DNA from: Rhizobium sp. 11515TR
GTDB lineage: Bacteria; Pseudomonadota; Alphaproteobacteria; Rhizobiales; Rhizobiaceae
Direction: 5' to 3'
Length of the DNA: 64,000 nucleotides
Assembly: GCF_002277895.1 (NCBI RefSeq)
Contig: NZ_CP022998.1
Coordinates: forward strand, 2,771,501-2,835,500
Positions 1 through 7,852 of this stretch are shown piece after piece; within the stretch, counting starts at the first letter, position 1; every line of letters begins with the position of its first letter. A program made the translations under genes and the position numbers. A model generated the notes under the pieces. That model was not told the DNA's origin. It saw only the letters and a program-made list of their open reading frames with translations, and did no database searches.

Positions 1-180
1 TGCCGGCGCCTCCTGCTGCGCTACCTCGAAACCTGCGTCTGCAGCAGTCGCGGCTACGCCATTGCTAAGCGGTGCGATGGGCTGTTCACGAAGGGCCGCG
101 GCTGCTGCCGGCTCGAAGGCGAGCGATAGCGAAAGCAGCGGAAACGCGGCGCTGGCAAATAGTCTGGATCGCTTTCCCAT
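1..180 (-). CDS. N-terminus of an exported protein of unknown function (runs off the window)
   Basis: An open frame starts with ATG at 180 and continues through position 1, so only the first 60 residues are visible. A good ribosome binding site (AGGAGA) lies about 6 bases upstream. The N-terminus has the form of a Sec signal peptide: charged MGKRSR, a hydrophobic Leu/Ser/Ala core, then an Ala-rich stretch (EPAAAAALRE) where cleavage is plausible. After that the protein is low-complexity and Ala/Gln-rich, with no recognisable domain. It is transcribed away from the amino acid transporter genes at 549 onward. The family cannot be named from this fragment. Confidence 0.6.
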   Translation of the reverse strand, partial: MGKRSRLFASAAFPLLSLSLAFEPAAAAALREQPIAPLSNGVAATAADAGFEVAQQEAPA

Positions 181-548
181 AGGGGTCTCCTCTTATGATC
201 TTTGTCCGCCGAATTGCGAATCTCAGCGGCAAGGCGATTGCCTCACGAACCCGGCCAATTTTCGGTTCTCGTGAGGCTGAATCGCGGCAAGCCGCTATAT
301 GTTCCCGCACTATTAGGTTGCCGCAATTAACCGTGGCTGAACGCAACGGATGGGTTTCGTTCAGATTTCCCTGTGGCGAGCTTGCATTGCAGCGGCATTG
401 CGCAAAGGCAGATTGCCTTCGTAATTCCAGTTGCATTTTCCAGAAAAAAAGTACGAATATCGCCGCAAGGCGGGCCACCGGTCCGCTCCACTCGAGCCGT
501 CTGCCAAAAACAATAATGGGCTGCCGGCCACCAACAGAGAGGGTCAAT
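181..548. other. Intergenic region between divergent genes
   Basis: These 368 bases separate two genes transcribed away from each other, so promoters for both must lie here. No stable terminator, RNA gene or clear palindrome was seen. The long plus-strand frame running through it is only the upstream extension of the binding-protein frame; the signal peptide fixes that gene's start at 549. No sigma-54 type GG-N10-GC element with correct spacing was found. Confidence 0.5.
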
Positions 549-1331
549 ATGCGCATCTCCACTCGTCTTCTTGCCGCCGCGTCCTTCGCCGCAATGTCGC
601 TCGTCGCCGGTGCGGCGCTTGCCGACGGCGACACGATCGTCTTCGGCACGGACGCGACCTACCCGCCTTTCGAATCGCTTGACGCCGGCGGCAAGTTCAT
701 CGGCTTCGACATCGATATAACCAATGCGCTTTGCGATCAGATGAAGGTCAAGTGCACCTTCGTGAACCAGGATTTCGACGGCATCATTCCGGCTCTGCAG
801 GCCAAGAAGTTCGACGCGATCATCTCGTCCATGTCGATCACGCCCGAGCGCGAGAAGATCGTCGACTTCACCAACAAGATCTACAACACGCCACCGGCAA
901 TCGCCGTTCCGAAGGATTCCGCTCTCAAGGAAGCGACCGACGAAGCCCTGAAGGGCAAGACGATCGGCGCACAGTCCTCCACGACCCATGCCAACTACGC
1001 TTCCACCCACCTGAAGGATGCCGAACTCAAGCTCTATCCGTCGGCTGACGAATACAAGCTCGACCTCAGCAATGGCCGCATCGATGCAGCCATCGACGAC
1101 GTCGTCGTGCTGTCCGAATGGGTGAAGTCCGATGCAGGCAATTGCTGCAAGATGCTCGGCACGCTGAAAAGCGACCCGGTCATCAACGGCGTCGGTGCGG
1201 GCATCGCCATCCGCAAGGGCGATACAGCCCTCAAGGATAAGCTGAACGCCGCGATCGCCGCGATCCGCGCCGACGGCACCTATAAGAAGATCCAGGACAA
1301 GTATTTCGATTTCGACGTCTACGGCGATTGA
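549..1331 (+). CDS. Polar amino acid ABC transporter, periplasmic binding protein
   Basis: This 260-residue protein belongs to the bacterial extracellular solute-binding family 3 (HisJ/ArgT type), which captures polar amino acids such as lysine, arginine, ornithine or histidine in the periplasm. A Sec signal peptide (MRISTRLLAAAS up to AALA-DG) is visible. The mature chain begins with the family hallmark GTDATYPPFESLD and later has FDAIISSMSITPERE. The start at 549 is chosen because the signal peptide begins there and a purine-rich site (AGAGAGG) precedes it. Two permease genes follow after a hairpin. The exact substrate cannot be read from sequence. Confidence 0.93.
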   Translation: MRISTRLLAAASFAAMSLVAGAALADGDTIVFGTDATYPPFESLDAGGKFIGFDIDITNALCDQMKVKCTFVNQDFDGIIPALQAKKFDAIISSMSITPEREKIVDFTNKIYNTPPAIAVPKDSALKEATDEALKGKTIGAQSSTTHANYASTHLKDAELKLYPSADEYKLDLSNGRIDAAIDDVVVLSEWVKSDAGNCCKMLGTLKSDPVINGVGAGIAIRKGDTALKDKLNAAIAAIRADGTYKKIQDKYFDFDVYGD

Positions 1332-1360
1332 TCGCCCGTCGATTCCCTGGGAAAAGACGA

Positions 1361-1389
1361 CGGCGGAAGCTTGCCCTTCCGCCGTTTTT
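1361..1389 (+). terminator. Rho-independent terminator or attenuator inside the transporter operon
   Basis: A perfect 9-bp stem (CGGCGGAAG / CTTCCGCCG, 6-base loop) is followed by five Ts. It sits between the binding-protein gene and the first permease gene. Partial termination here would make more binding protein than permease, which is common in such operons. Confidence 0.8.
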
Positions 1390-1449
1390 GTTTGACAACG
1401 AGAAGAATATAAGCAGAAACGCGGCAAAAGCCGCTAGGGGAAATACAGC

Positions 1450-2253
1450 ATGAGCGGATTGTTTTCCGCCCTTGGTTCCTTGTGGACCTGGTTGAGTACG
1501 ATTTTTGACCCGTTATGTGGTCCGGCCGGACTGTTCACTCTGTTCGGTCAGAATACGATGCTCGCCTGCGGTGACACAGGATGGGGCGATGAGCTTGCCG
1601 GCGGGTTGAAGATTACCATCACCGTTTCGGTTCTAACGCTGCCGCTTGGCATCGTCATCGGCTTCTTCGTGGCGCTCGCGCAGCAATCTGAAGAGAAATC
1701 ACTGCGGCTCGCCGCCGGTGTCTTCACGACGATTTTCCGTGGTCTGCCGGAGCTGCTGACGCTCTTCATCATCTACTATGGCATGCAGATCCTCTTGCAG
1801 TCCGTGCTCGCCAAATTCGGTTACGACGGACCCGTTGAGATCAATGCCTTCGCAGCCGGCATGGTGGCGCTGGCAATCGTCTTTTCCGCCTATTGCTCGG
1901 AAGTCCTCCTCTCTGCCTTCAAGGCCATTCCCAAAGGCCAGTATGAGGCAGGCGACGCCCTTGGGTTCCATCGGGCGCGAACCATGCGGCTTATCATCGT
2001 GCCGCAGCTCGTGCGTATTTCATTGCCAAACCTGGGGAACCTCTGGATGAATCTGCTGAAGGATACGTCTTACGTGTCCATCATCGGCCTTGCCGACATC
2101 ATCAGGCAGACGGGGATCGCCGTCCGCGCCACCAAGGCGCCCTTCACCTTCTATTCCATCGCCTGCCTGTTTTATCTGACACTGGCCGTTATCTCTTCCG
2201 TCGGCCTCTTCTATCTCGATCGATGGGCTAAACGTGCGGAGGTCCATCGATGA
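1450..2253 (+). CDS. Polar amino acid ABC transporter permease (HisQ/ArtQ type)
   Basis: This 267-residue inner-membrane protein is a HisM/HisQ-family permease. It has several hydrophobic helices and the conserved cytoplasmic EAA-type loop (IPKGQYEAGDALGFHR, about residues 161-177) that contacts the ATPase. An AGGGGAAA ribosome site precedes the ATG. The gene overlaps the next permease by 4 bases (ATGA), so the two are translationally coupled and probably form the heterodimeric channel. The first 50 residues contain a longer-than-usual segment with two cysteines (LCGPAG, LACGDTG) before the first transport helix. Confidence 0.92.
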   Translation: MSGLFSALGSLWTWLSTIFDPLCGPAGLFTLFGQNTMLACGDTGWGDELAGGLKITITVSVLTLPLGIVIGFFVALAQQSEEKSLRLAAGVFTTIFRGLPELLTLFIIYYGMQILLQSVLAKFGYDGPVEINAFAAGMVALAIVFSAYCSEVLLSAFKAIPKGQYEAGDALGFHRARTMRLIIVPQLVRISLPNLGNLWMNLLKDTSYVSIIGLADIIRQTGIAVRATKAPFTFYSIACLFYLTLAVISSVGLFYLDRWAKRAEVHR

Positions 2254-3080
2254 GCCATGCCGAAGTTCTGATCGCAGCGCGACCCGCACCGCCGGAGACG
2301 GTCAGGAAACTGTCCAAGGCGCGCATCGCCGGTTATTTCTTTTTAACCCTCTGGGCCATTCTCGGTATTTCGCTGCTGGCAATGATCGTCTTCGGCTGGG
2401 ACGTCGAGAAACTCGAAACCTATGGGCCACGGCTGCTTCACGGTCTCTGGATCACCGTCAAACTTGTCGTCACATCCTTTATCCTCGGCGCGATCCTCTC
2501 TATACCGCTGGCCTTTGCCAGAATGTCGAAAAACAAGATCCTGAGCACGCTGACCTATTGCTATGTCTATCTGTTTCGCGGCACGCCGCTGCTGGCCCAG
2601 ATTTTCATGGTCTATTACGGCTTCCCTAGCTTCCGCTGGTTGCTCGAGGATATGGGTCTCTGGTGGTTCTTCAAGGACCCCTTCTATTGCGGCGTCTTCG
2701 CCATGACGCTGAACACGGCCGCCTATCAGACGGAAATTGTCCGGGGCGCCATTCAGAGCGTGCCGAAAGGTCAGCGCGAAGCGGCCAGCGCGCTTGGCAT
2801 CCATACCTGGATCGCCTTCCGCAAGATCATCATTCCCCAGGCGCTCATCGTGGCACTGCGTCCTTACGGCAATGAGATCATTCTGCTGATCAAGAGCTCG
2901 GCAACCGTCTCCATCATCACGGTCTACGACCTGATGGGCGAGACCCGCTATGCCTTCTCACGTACCTACGATTACCAGATTTATCTCTGGGCGGCGATTT
3001 TCTACCTCGTGATCGTCGAACTCATGCGTAACGGCTGGGCACGGATGGAAGGCCGGCTGACCCGGCATCTCAAGCGCTGA
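2250..3080 (+). CDS. Polar amino acid ABC transporter permease (HisM type)
   Basis: This is the second permease of the pair, 276 residues. It has about five membrane segments and the EAA loop VPKGQREAASALGI (about residues 170-183), followed by the conserved IIIPQALIVALRPYGNE stretch. It begins inside the stop of the upstream permease (ATGA overlap). No ATP-binding subunit gene follows, although such operons usually end with a HisP/GlnQ homologue. The ATPase must be encoded elsewhere or be shared. A weak hairpin-like sequence lies just after the stop (AAGGCG...CGCCTT). Confidence 0.93.
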   Translation: MSHAEVLIAARPAPPETVRKLSKARIAGYFFLTLWAILGISLLAMIVFGWDVEKLETYGPRLLHGLWITVKLVVTSFILGAILSIPLAFARMSKNKILSTLTYCYVYLFRGTPLLAQIFMVYYGFPSFRWLLEDMGLWWFFKDPFYCGVFAMTLNTAAYQTEIVRGAIQSVPKGQREAASALGIHTWIAFRKIIIPQALIVALRPYGNEIILLIKSSATVSIITVYDLMGETRYAFSRTYDYQIYLWAAIFYLVIVELMRNGWARMEGRLTRHLKR

Positions 3081-3227
3081 TCTCATAAAAGGCGACGTTC
3101 GAAGCGCCGCCTTGGCAGCACTCTCACATCACCGCTGCTAACGCTTTGATTTCTGTGAATAAAACTCCTTCATGGCATTTTTGTAAAGCTTGAGTTTACC
3201 ATCTGCTGTTTCCATATTTGAGTGATC

Positions 3228-3533
3228 ATGAGTCACGACAAGAATGGGAACGGAAAGAGAAAGCTCATGCATAACGACATGCAAAAGCAGTTGCACGGTT
3301 ATGGGTTGACGACGGCGCAGATCTTCTACCGCCTGCCCGATCATCCGCAAATCCTCCAGACCTATATCTGGCAGGATTATGATCTCGCCCCGAACTTCCC
3401 GGAAATGCGCGGCTTCTTGAAATTCTGGCAGGAAACGCTGGATGGCCCGCTGCATTCCGTGCGCTATGTCCATCGCAAGCTGATTTCAGCGACCGAATGG
3501 CGAGCTGTGAAGGGCGAATTCATCCTGCACTAG
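3228..3533 (+). CDS. usg: Usg family protein
   Basis: This small protein of about 101 residues matches the Usg family, named from an alphaproteobacterial trp-linked gene; its biochemical role is not established. The family core is clear: GYGLTTAQIFYRLPDHP, then QTYIWQDYDLAPNFPEM and a C-terminal RYVHRKLISATEWRAV. The start is uncertain. ATG at 3228 gives a basic, Asn/Lys-rich leader; ATG at 3267 (MHNDMQKQLHGYG) is closer to where homologues begin and has a purine-rich upstream site. The gene stands alone, between the amino acid transporter and a methyltransferase. Confidence 0.85.
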   Translation: MSHDKNGNGKRKLMHNDMQKQLHGYGLTTAQIFYRLPDHPQILQTYIWQDYDLAPNFPEMRGFLKFWQETLDGPLHSVRYVHRKLISATEWRAVKGEFILH

Positions 3534-3643
3534 CCGCGTTGAGCCTTTGGCACACCGGTGCGCCGATTGGGCGAGATGGCAAGCATTGCAAAAGCCGATC
3601 AAGCGCCTTAATGCCTGCGTGACGAATGGAAGGGCTGTCACTC

Positions 3644-4468
3644 ATGGCAAAGAAGAAGATCGACGAAGACGCGCTTGCGGAAGCCTATAACCGGGCACTG
3701 GAACTGGAGAAGGCGGGCGATATCGACGCCGCCGTTCAGGCCTATGAGAAGGTGCTGGCCCTCGACCCTGAAGACCATGGCGGCGCGGCCGTCCGCATTG
3801 CCTCCATGGGCCGCGGCGAGACGCCGGTGAAGGCGCCTGATGCCTACGTCGAGACGCTCTTCGATCAGCATGCCGAAGTTTTCGAGGATGTGCTGGTGGA
3901 ACAGCTCGGGTACCATGTGCCGGTCCTCGTCCGCCAGCGCCTGCAGGCGCTCGGCCTCGGCCCCTTCAAGCGCATGCTCGACCTCGGCTGCGGCACGGGC
4001 CTGACGGGCGGCACTCTGCGCGATATCGTCGAGGATATCACCGGCATCGACATTTCGGAGAACATGGTCGAAGTCGCCCATGAGAAGGACATTTACGAAA
4101 CGCTCTTCGTTGCAGAAGTCGAGGATTTCCTTGACGACAATGACGAGGAACCCTTCGACTTGATCACCGCGACTGATGTCTTGCCCTATCTCGGCGCGCT
4201 GGAACCCCTCTTCTTCGGCACAGCCGAAAATATGACGCCGGGCGGCCTCTTCATCTTCTCTTCGGAGACCTTGCCTGAGGCGACCATGGCCGGACGCCCC
4301 TATATGGTCGGTCCGCATCAGCGCTTCGCCCATTCAGAAGCTTATGTGCGCGAAAGGCTGACTGCGACCGGCTTCGAACTCGTCGAAATCACCGACATCA
4401 ACGTCCGCATGGAAGATGGCCAGCCGACGCCGGGTCATCTGGTCATCGCCCGTCGTCTCGCCGATTGA
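3644..4468 (+). CDS. TPR-containing class I SAM-dependent methyltransferase
   Basis: This 274-residue protein starts with a tetratricopeptide-like helical pair (AYNRALELEKAGDIDAAVQ, about residues 10-35). A methyltransferase fold follows, with the SAM-binding motif MLDLGCGTGLTG near residues 112-123, motif II acidic residue in ITGIDISENM, and FDLITATDVLPYLG as motif IV. Enzymes of this type act on small molecules or proteins; the substrate is unknown. The start at 3644 (MAKKKIDED) is preferred over an ATG at 3626 because GGAAGGG lies at good spacing before it. A strong stem-loop follows the stop. Confidence 0.88.
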   Translation: MAKKKIDEDALAEAYNRALELEKAGDIDAAVQAYEKVLALDPEDHGGAAVRIASMGRGETPVKAPDAYVETLFDQHAEVFEDVLVEQLGYHVPVLVRQRLQALGLGPFKRMLDLGCGTGLTGGTLRDIVEDITGIDISENMVEVAHEKDIYETLFVAEVEDFLDDNDEEPFDLITATDVLPYLGALEPLFFGTAENMTPGGLFIFSSETLPEATMAGRPYMVGPHQRFAHSEAYVRERLTATGFELVEITDINVRMEDGQPTPGHLVIARRLAD

Positions 4469-4488
4469 GGCGAAATACATCACATCGA

Positions 4489-4516
4489 AAATAGTTATCC
4501 ATTTGGATAACTATTT
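4489..4516 (+). terminator. Perfect 12-bp stem-loop after the methyltransferase gene
   Basis: AAATAGTTATCC and GGATAACTATTT are exact inverted copies around an ATTT loop, starting 20 bases after the stop codon. The right arm ends in TTT, so it could work as an A+T-rich intrinsic terminator, although there is no long T run. Confidence 0.55.
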
Positions 4517-4533
4517 CCTTGCGCGGCAACCGG

Positions 4534-4571
4534 CGAGCTGATACTTAGCCATTCTGGTAAGTATCAGCTCG
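4534..4571. promoter_or_regulatory. 14-bp perfect inverted repeat upstream of the GST/ArsR operon, probable operator
   Basis: CGAGCTGATACTTA (4534-4547) and TAAGTATCAGCTCG (4558-4571) are exact inverted copies separated by 10 bases. They end 26 bases before the GST start codon, where a repressor would sit. The operon itself encodes a winged-helix ArsR-type regulator (5273-5617), a natural candidate for autoregulation through this site. The palindrome is seen directly; the binding protein is inferred. Confidence 0.55.
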
Positions 4572-4597
4572 AACCTTGATATCGGAAAGGTCGCCGC

Positions 4598-5280
4598 ATG
4601 TCCCTTATTCTCTACCAGCATCCCCTCGCCTCGTTCTGCCACAAGGTGTTGATGGCGCTCTATGAAAACGGGACGCCATTCAAAAGCCGTATCATCGATC
4701 TCGGCAATGCGGAATCGCGCGCCTCGCTTGTGCGCCTCTGGCCTCTCGCCAAGTTTCCAGTCCTGCGCGATGAAGCACTCGACAGCACCGTTCCCGAGAC
4801 CAGTATCATCATCGAATATCTCGACCGGCATTATCCCGGCGCAACGCAGCCGAACTTTCGGATGCCCTGTGCGTCAGGCTCTGGGATCGCTTTTTCGACC
4901 TGTATATGCAGGAGCCGATGCAAGCGATTGTCGCCGACGTGCGCCGGGCGGAACAGGACCAACGCCCGCAAAGCGTCGCCGAAGCCGAGACCTTGCTGCG
5001 CACTGCTTATGGCATGATCGAAAAACAGCTGGACGGAAAAACTTGGATCACCGGAGACAATGTGACCATGGCGGATTGCGCCGCCGCACCGGCCCTATTT
5101 TACGCCGAAACGCTCGTTCCCTTCGGCGAGGAGCATGGCCGGCTGAAGGCCTATTATCGGCGCCTCCTTGAGCGCCCCTCCTTCGCCCGCGTCCTGCAGG
5201 AAGCAATGCCTTATTTCCATATGTACCCATATAGCGGCAAACTGCCGGCGCCGTTCCGGCCGAGAAAACCGAATGCTTGA
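4598..5280 (+). pseudogene. Glutathione S-transferase, interrupted by a single frameshift
   Basis: The first part (MSLILYQHPLASFCHKV... to EYLDRHYPG) is a thioredoxin-fold GST N-domain. The second part, in another frame (SDALCVRLWDRFFDLYMQEP... through ITGDNVTMADCAAAP to the stop at 5280), is the helical C-domain. The reading frame moves by one base between about 4835 and 4860, consistent with loss of one base. Restoring it would give about 227 residues, a normal GST length. The 3' end overlaps the ArsR start by 8 bases, so the operon is otherwise intact. Either the gene is recently inactivated or the assembly has an error here. Confidence 0.82.
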
Positions 5281-5617
5281 GGAAACACAGGCGCTCGACC
5301 GCATGTTCCAGGCCCTCTCCGACCAGAGCCGGCGCGGCATGATCGACCGGCTCGGACGTGGACCGGCCTCAGTCACGGAACTGGCGCAACCGCTCGACAT
5401 GGCGCTGCCGACTGTGATGAAACATCTGCAAGTGCTTGAGACGAGCGGGCTGGTGCTGTCGGAAAAGGCCGGGCGAGTGCGCACCTATCACCTGCGCGAG
5501 GAGGCGCTGGCAGCCGTCGAGCGCTGGATCGCCGAGCGCAAGGCATCCTGGAACCGAGCCTTCGACCGGCTCGACCTCTTTCCGGCTGATACATCGACGG
5601 AGACGACGGACGAATGA
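5273..5617 (+). CDS. ArsR-family winged-helix transcriptional regulator
   Basis: This 114-residue protein has the ArsR-type DNA-binding domain: FQALSDQSRRGMIDRLGRG, then AQPLDMALPTVMKHLQVLE as the recognition helix region, and a wing ending VRTYHLREEAL. There is no obvious metal-binding cysteine cluster, which fits the non-metal subgroup that accompanies SRPBCC (AHSA1-like) proteins. The ATG at 5273 overlaps the GST end (ATGCTTGA), and its TGA overlaps the next gene's ATG, so all three are translationally coupled. It probably controls its own operon through the palindrome at 4534-4571. Confidence 0.88.
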   Translation: MLEETQALDRMFQALSDQSRRGMIDRLGRGPASVTELAQPLDMALPTVMKHLQVLETSGLVLSEKAGRVRTYHLREEALAAVERWIAERKASWNRAFDRLDLFPADTSTETTDE

Positions 5618-6090
5618 GCATAAGATCGACAAACCATACGACGATCACCATAGAACGTCATTTCAAAGCCCCTCTTTCGAAGGTCTTCAACGCCTGGGCA
5701 ATACCGGAGCAAAAGCAGCAATGGTTTGCCTGTCACGGCGAATGGAAGCAGCTGGATTTCCAGCTCGATTTCCGCACCGGCGGCAGCGAAAGCAACCGTA
5801 CTGTTTCCACGGATGGCGTCGTGCATGCCTATCAGGCACGCTATATCGACGTCGTCCAGAACGAGCGCTTCATCTATGCCTTTGACATGATGCTCGACGA
5901 CGTCAGGATCTCCGTGTCGCTCGCAACCGTCAACTTTGCCCCAGAACCCGGCGGCACGAAAATGACCTTCGTCGAGCAGGTCGTTTTCCTCGACGGCTAT
6001 ACCGACAACGGCTCACGCCTCATGGGCACGGAAATCGGCTTCGACAATCTCAGGCTCTACGTCGAGGGAAACGATAGTAGGCCGAATTAG
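5614..6090 (+). CDS. SRPBCC (AHSA1-like) domain protein
   Basis: This 158-residue protein has the START/SRPBCC fold typical of the Aha1-C-terminal-like family. It begins with IERHFKAPLSKVFNAWAIPEQKQQWF and has the beta-sheet strands of a ligand-binding cavity (DFRTGGSESN, MTFVEQVVFLDGY). These proteins often follow an ArsR regulator, as here (ATGA overlap); ligand and function are generally unknown. The stop codon lies inside the first bases of a dispersed repeat (6089-6183). Confidence 0.87.
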   Translation: MSIRSTNHTTITIERHFKAPLSKVFNAWAIPEQKQQWFACHGEWKQLDFQLDFRTGGSESNRTVSTDGVVHAYQARYIDVVQNERFIYAFDMMLDDVRISVSLATVNFAPEPGGTKMTFVEQVVFLDGYTDNGSRLMGTEIGFDNLRLYVEGNDSRPN

Positions 6091-6183
6091 AGCAACTTCA
6101 GGAAAGTGCCCAGAGGTTTTCCATCCGGAATTGTGTAAAAAAGATAGAGCGTTTTCGTGATTCGAAGAAAAGCCGAAAGCTCT
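6089..6183. repeat. Rhizobial dispersed intergenic repeat, copy A (about 95 bp)
   Basis: The element begins AGAGCAACTTCAGGAAAG, contains GGTTTTCCATCCGGAATTG and AGATAGAGCG, and ends AAAGCTCT. The same order of motifs appears, inverted, at 14827-14930. The ends (AGAGC / GCTCT) are inverted. It fills the whole gap between the SRPBCC gene and ssuB and contains the stop codons of both. Confidence 0.75.
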
Positions 6184-6982
6184 AACCCCGCGCATCACCG
6201 AGGATTGCCGCCAGCAGCTGCCCTTCGAGCTCTGCGAGCGCCGGATTGCCATGGCGGCGCGGATGCGGATAGGGAATGTCGAGATCGAGCACGAGCCGGC
6301 CCTCATCCAGCACCACGACGCGATCGGCCAGATGCACGGCTTCGCTGACATCGTGAGTCACGAGCACGGCGGTAAAGCCGAGCTCGCGCCAGACGCGATT
6401 CAGCAATTCCTGCATGCTGATGCGGGTCAGCGCATCAAGTGCACCGAGCGGTTCATCGAGCGCGAGGATACCGGGCTTGCTAACAAGCGCACGGGCAAGC
6501 GCCACGCGCTGCTTCTGCCCACCGGAAAGACTGGAAGGCCATTCGCCAGCCTTCTCGGTCAATTGCACTTCGGAAAGAACGGAGGCAGTTTCGTTACGCG
6601 AGATATCCTGCGACACGCCCTCGCCCAGGCCCACCGCAACATTGTCCGCGACCGAAAGCCACGGCAGCAGCCGCGGCTCCTGAAAGACGATGCGTGTATT
6701 GGCTTGTGCTTCTTCACCACCGGCCGCTTCGAATCGCAAATGGCCCGCACTCGGCTCTTCCAGCCCCATCAGGATGCGCAGCAGCGTGCTCTTGCCGCAA
6801 CCGCTTTTGCCAATGACGGCAACGAACTGGCCGGCGGGAATATCGAGATCGATGCCTCGCAGGACGCGGTTGTTGCCGAAATTCTTCTCCAGACCCTTGA
6901 TGTGGATGGCCGCAGCGCCCGCAGCTTGCGCAGCGACATTTTTGGTTTCCACCCGTGGGCGATCGAGTGTGTTGACGCTCAT
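6182..6982 (-). CDS. ssuB: Aliphatic sulfonate ABC transporter ATP-binding protein
   Basis: This 266-residue ATPase drives sulfonate uptake at the inner membrane. Visible motifs are Walker A GKSGCGKST (58-66), the Q-loop at Q101, the signature LSGGQKQRVALARAL (from 152), Walker B ILALDEP followed by the D-loop, and H210 in LVTHD. The start at 6982 (MSVNTLDRPR) is chosen for its GAGGAGC ribosome site; a longer frame lies within ssuC and is not expected to be used. It is the last gene of the ssu group, 10 bases after the permease stop. The neighbouring SsuD monooxygenase and binding protein support sulfonates rather than nitrate or taurine. Confidence 0.93.
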   Translation of the reverse strand: MSVNTLDRPRVETKNVAAQAAGAAAIHIKGLEKNFGNNRVLRGIDLDIPAGQFVAVIGKSGCGKSTLLRILMGLEEPSAGHLRFEAAGGEEAQANTRIVFQEPRLLPWLSVADNVAVGLGEGVSQDISRNETASVLSEVQLTEKAGEWPSSLSGGQKQRVALARALVSKPGILALDEPLGALDALTRISMQELLNRVWRELGFTAVLVTHDVSEAVHLADRVVVLDEGRLVLDLDIPYPHPRRHGNPALAELEGQLLAAILGDARG

Positions 6983-6992
6983 TGGAAGCTCC

Positions 6993-7829
6993 TCAATTCC
7001 GATAGGCCGGGTTCCAGCGCAAGGCCCTGCGCTCGATTGCCCGAGCAACGACGTCGGCAAGCTTGCCGAGGATGGCATAGATGACCAGCGTCAACACCAC
7101 GACATCCGTCATGCCGAACTCGCGGGCATTGTTGGCCATGTAGCCGATGCCCGATGATGCGGCGATCGATTCAGCGACGATCAACGTCAGCCACATGATG
7201 CCGAGGGCAAACCGCAAGCCGACGAGGATGGACGGAAGCGCGCCGGGAAAGATGACTTTCCGGAACAGCGTCCAGCTACTCATCCCATAGACCCGTCCCA
7301 TCTCGATCAGCCCGCGGTCGACATTGCGCACGCCGTGATAGGTGTTGAGATAGATCGGGAAAAGCACACCGAGCGCCGTCAGGAACAGCTTGGATTCCTC
7401 GCCGATCCCGAACCAGAGAATGACAAGCGGCACCATGGCGAGATGCGGAATGGTTCGCAGCATCTGCAGCGTCGTATCGGTCAATTGCTCCGACAGCCGC
7501 GACACGCCGTTGGCGATACCGAGCAAGAAGCCGATCGAGCCGCCGACCAGCAGGCCGGCAAAGGCGCGGCCGGCGCTGACGAGGATATTGTTCGGGAGTT
7601 GGCCGGAGATCGTGGTCTGCCAGAAGGCGACCACGACGGCCGCCGGCGACGGCATGATACGGGTGGAGATCCATCCAAGCGACGAGCCCAGCTGCCATGC
7701 CGCGATGACGACAACGGGCAGCAGGAACGGCAGAAATCTCTGGAACGAGATACCTTGCCGCGCCACCTTGGCCTGGCGCGTACGCCGTTCCGAGGCCACG
7801 CGGACGAAGGACGTGTCGAATGCCGACAT
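6993..7829 (-). CDS. ssuC: Aliphatic sulfonate ABC transporter permease
   Basis: This 278-residue membrane protein is of the SsuC/TauC/NrtB permease family. It has about six hydrophobic helices and the conserved ATPase-contact loop (MGRVYGMSSWTLFRKVIFPG). The start at 7829 (MSAFDTSFVR) has a strong GGGAGATC site; the first 35 residues are a basic cytoplasmic leader before the first helix. It lies between ssuD, 23 bases upstream, and ssuB, so the three are probably one transcript. Confidence 0.92.
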   Translation of the reverse strand: MSAFDTSFVRVASERRTRQAKVARQGISFQRFLPFLLPVVVIAAWQLGSSLGWISTRIMPSPAAVVVAFWQTTISGQLPNNILVSAGRAFAGLLVGGSIGFLLGIANGVSRLSEQLTDTTLQMLRTIPHLAMVPLVILWFGIGEESKLFLTALGVLFPIYLNTYHGVRNVDRGLIEMGRVYGMSSWTLFRKVIFPGALPSILVGLRFALGIMWLTLIVAESIAASSGIGYMANNAREFGMTDVVVLTLVIYAILGKLADVVARAIERRALRWNPAYRN

Positions 7830-7852
7830 GGGGATCTCCCTTTGAGCTGGCG

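Noticed and set aside
360..420. Sigma-54 promoter (TGGCGAGCTTGCATTGC) upstream of the amino acid transporter
   Set aside because: The GG and GC elements are not separated by ten bases, which sigma-54 promoters require.
327..1427. Long minus-strand open frame (366 codons) opposite the amino acid binding-protein gene
   Set aside because: It lies antisense to a gene with a signal peptide and family motifs. High GC content makes long antisense frames common, and the translated sequence shows no domain.
4835..4860. Programmed ribosomal frameshift in the GST gene
   Set aside because: No slippery heptamer or downstream structure is apparent, and GST genes are not known to use frameshifting. Mutation or sequencing error is simpler.
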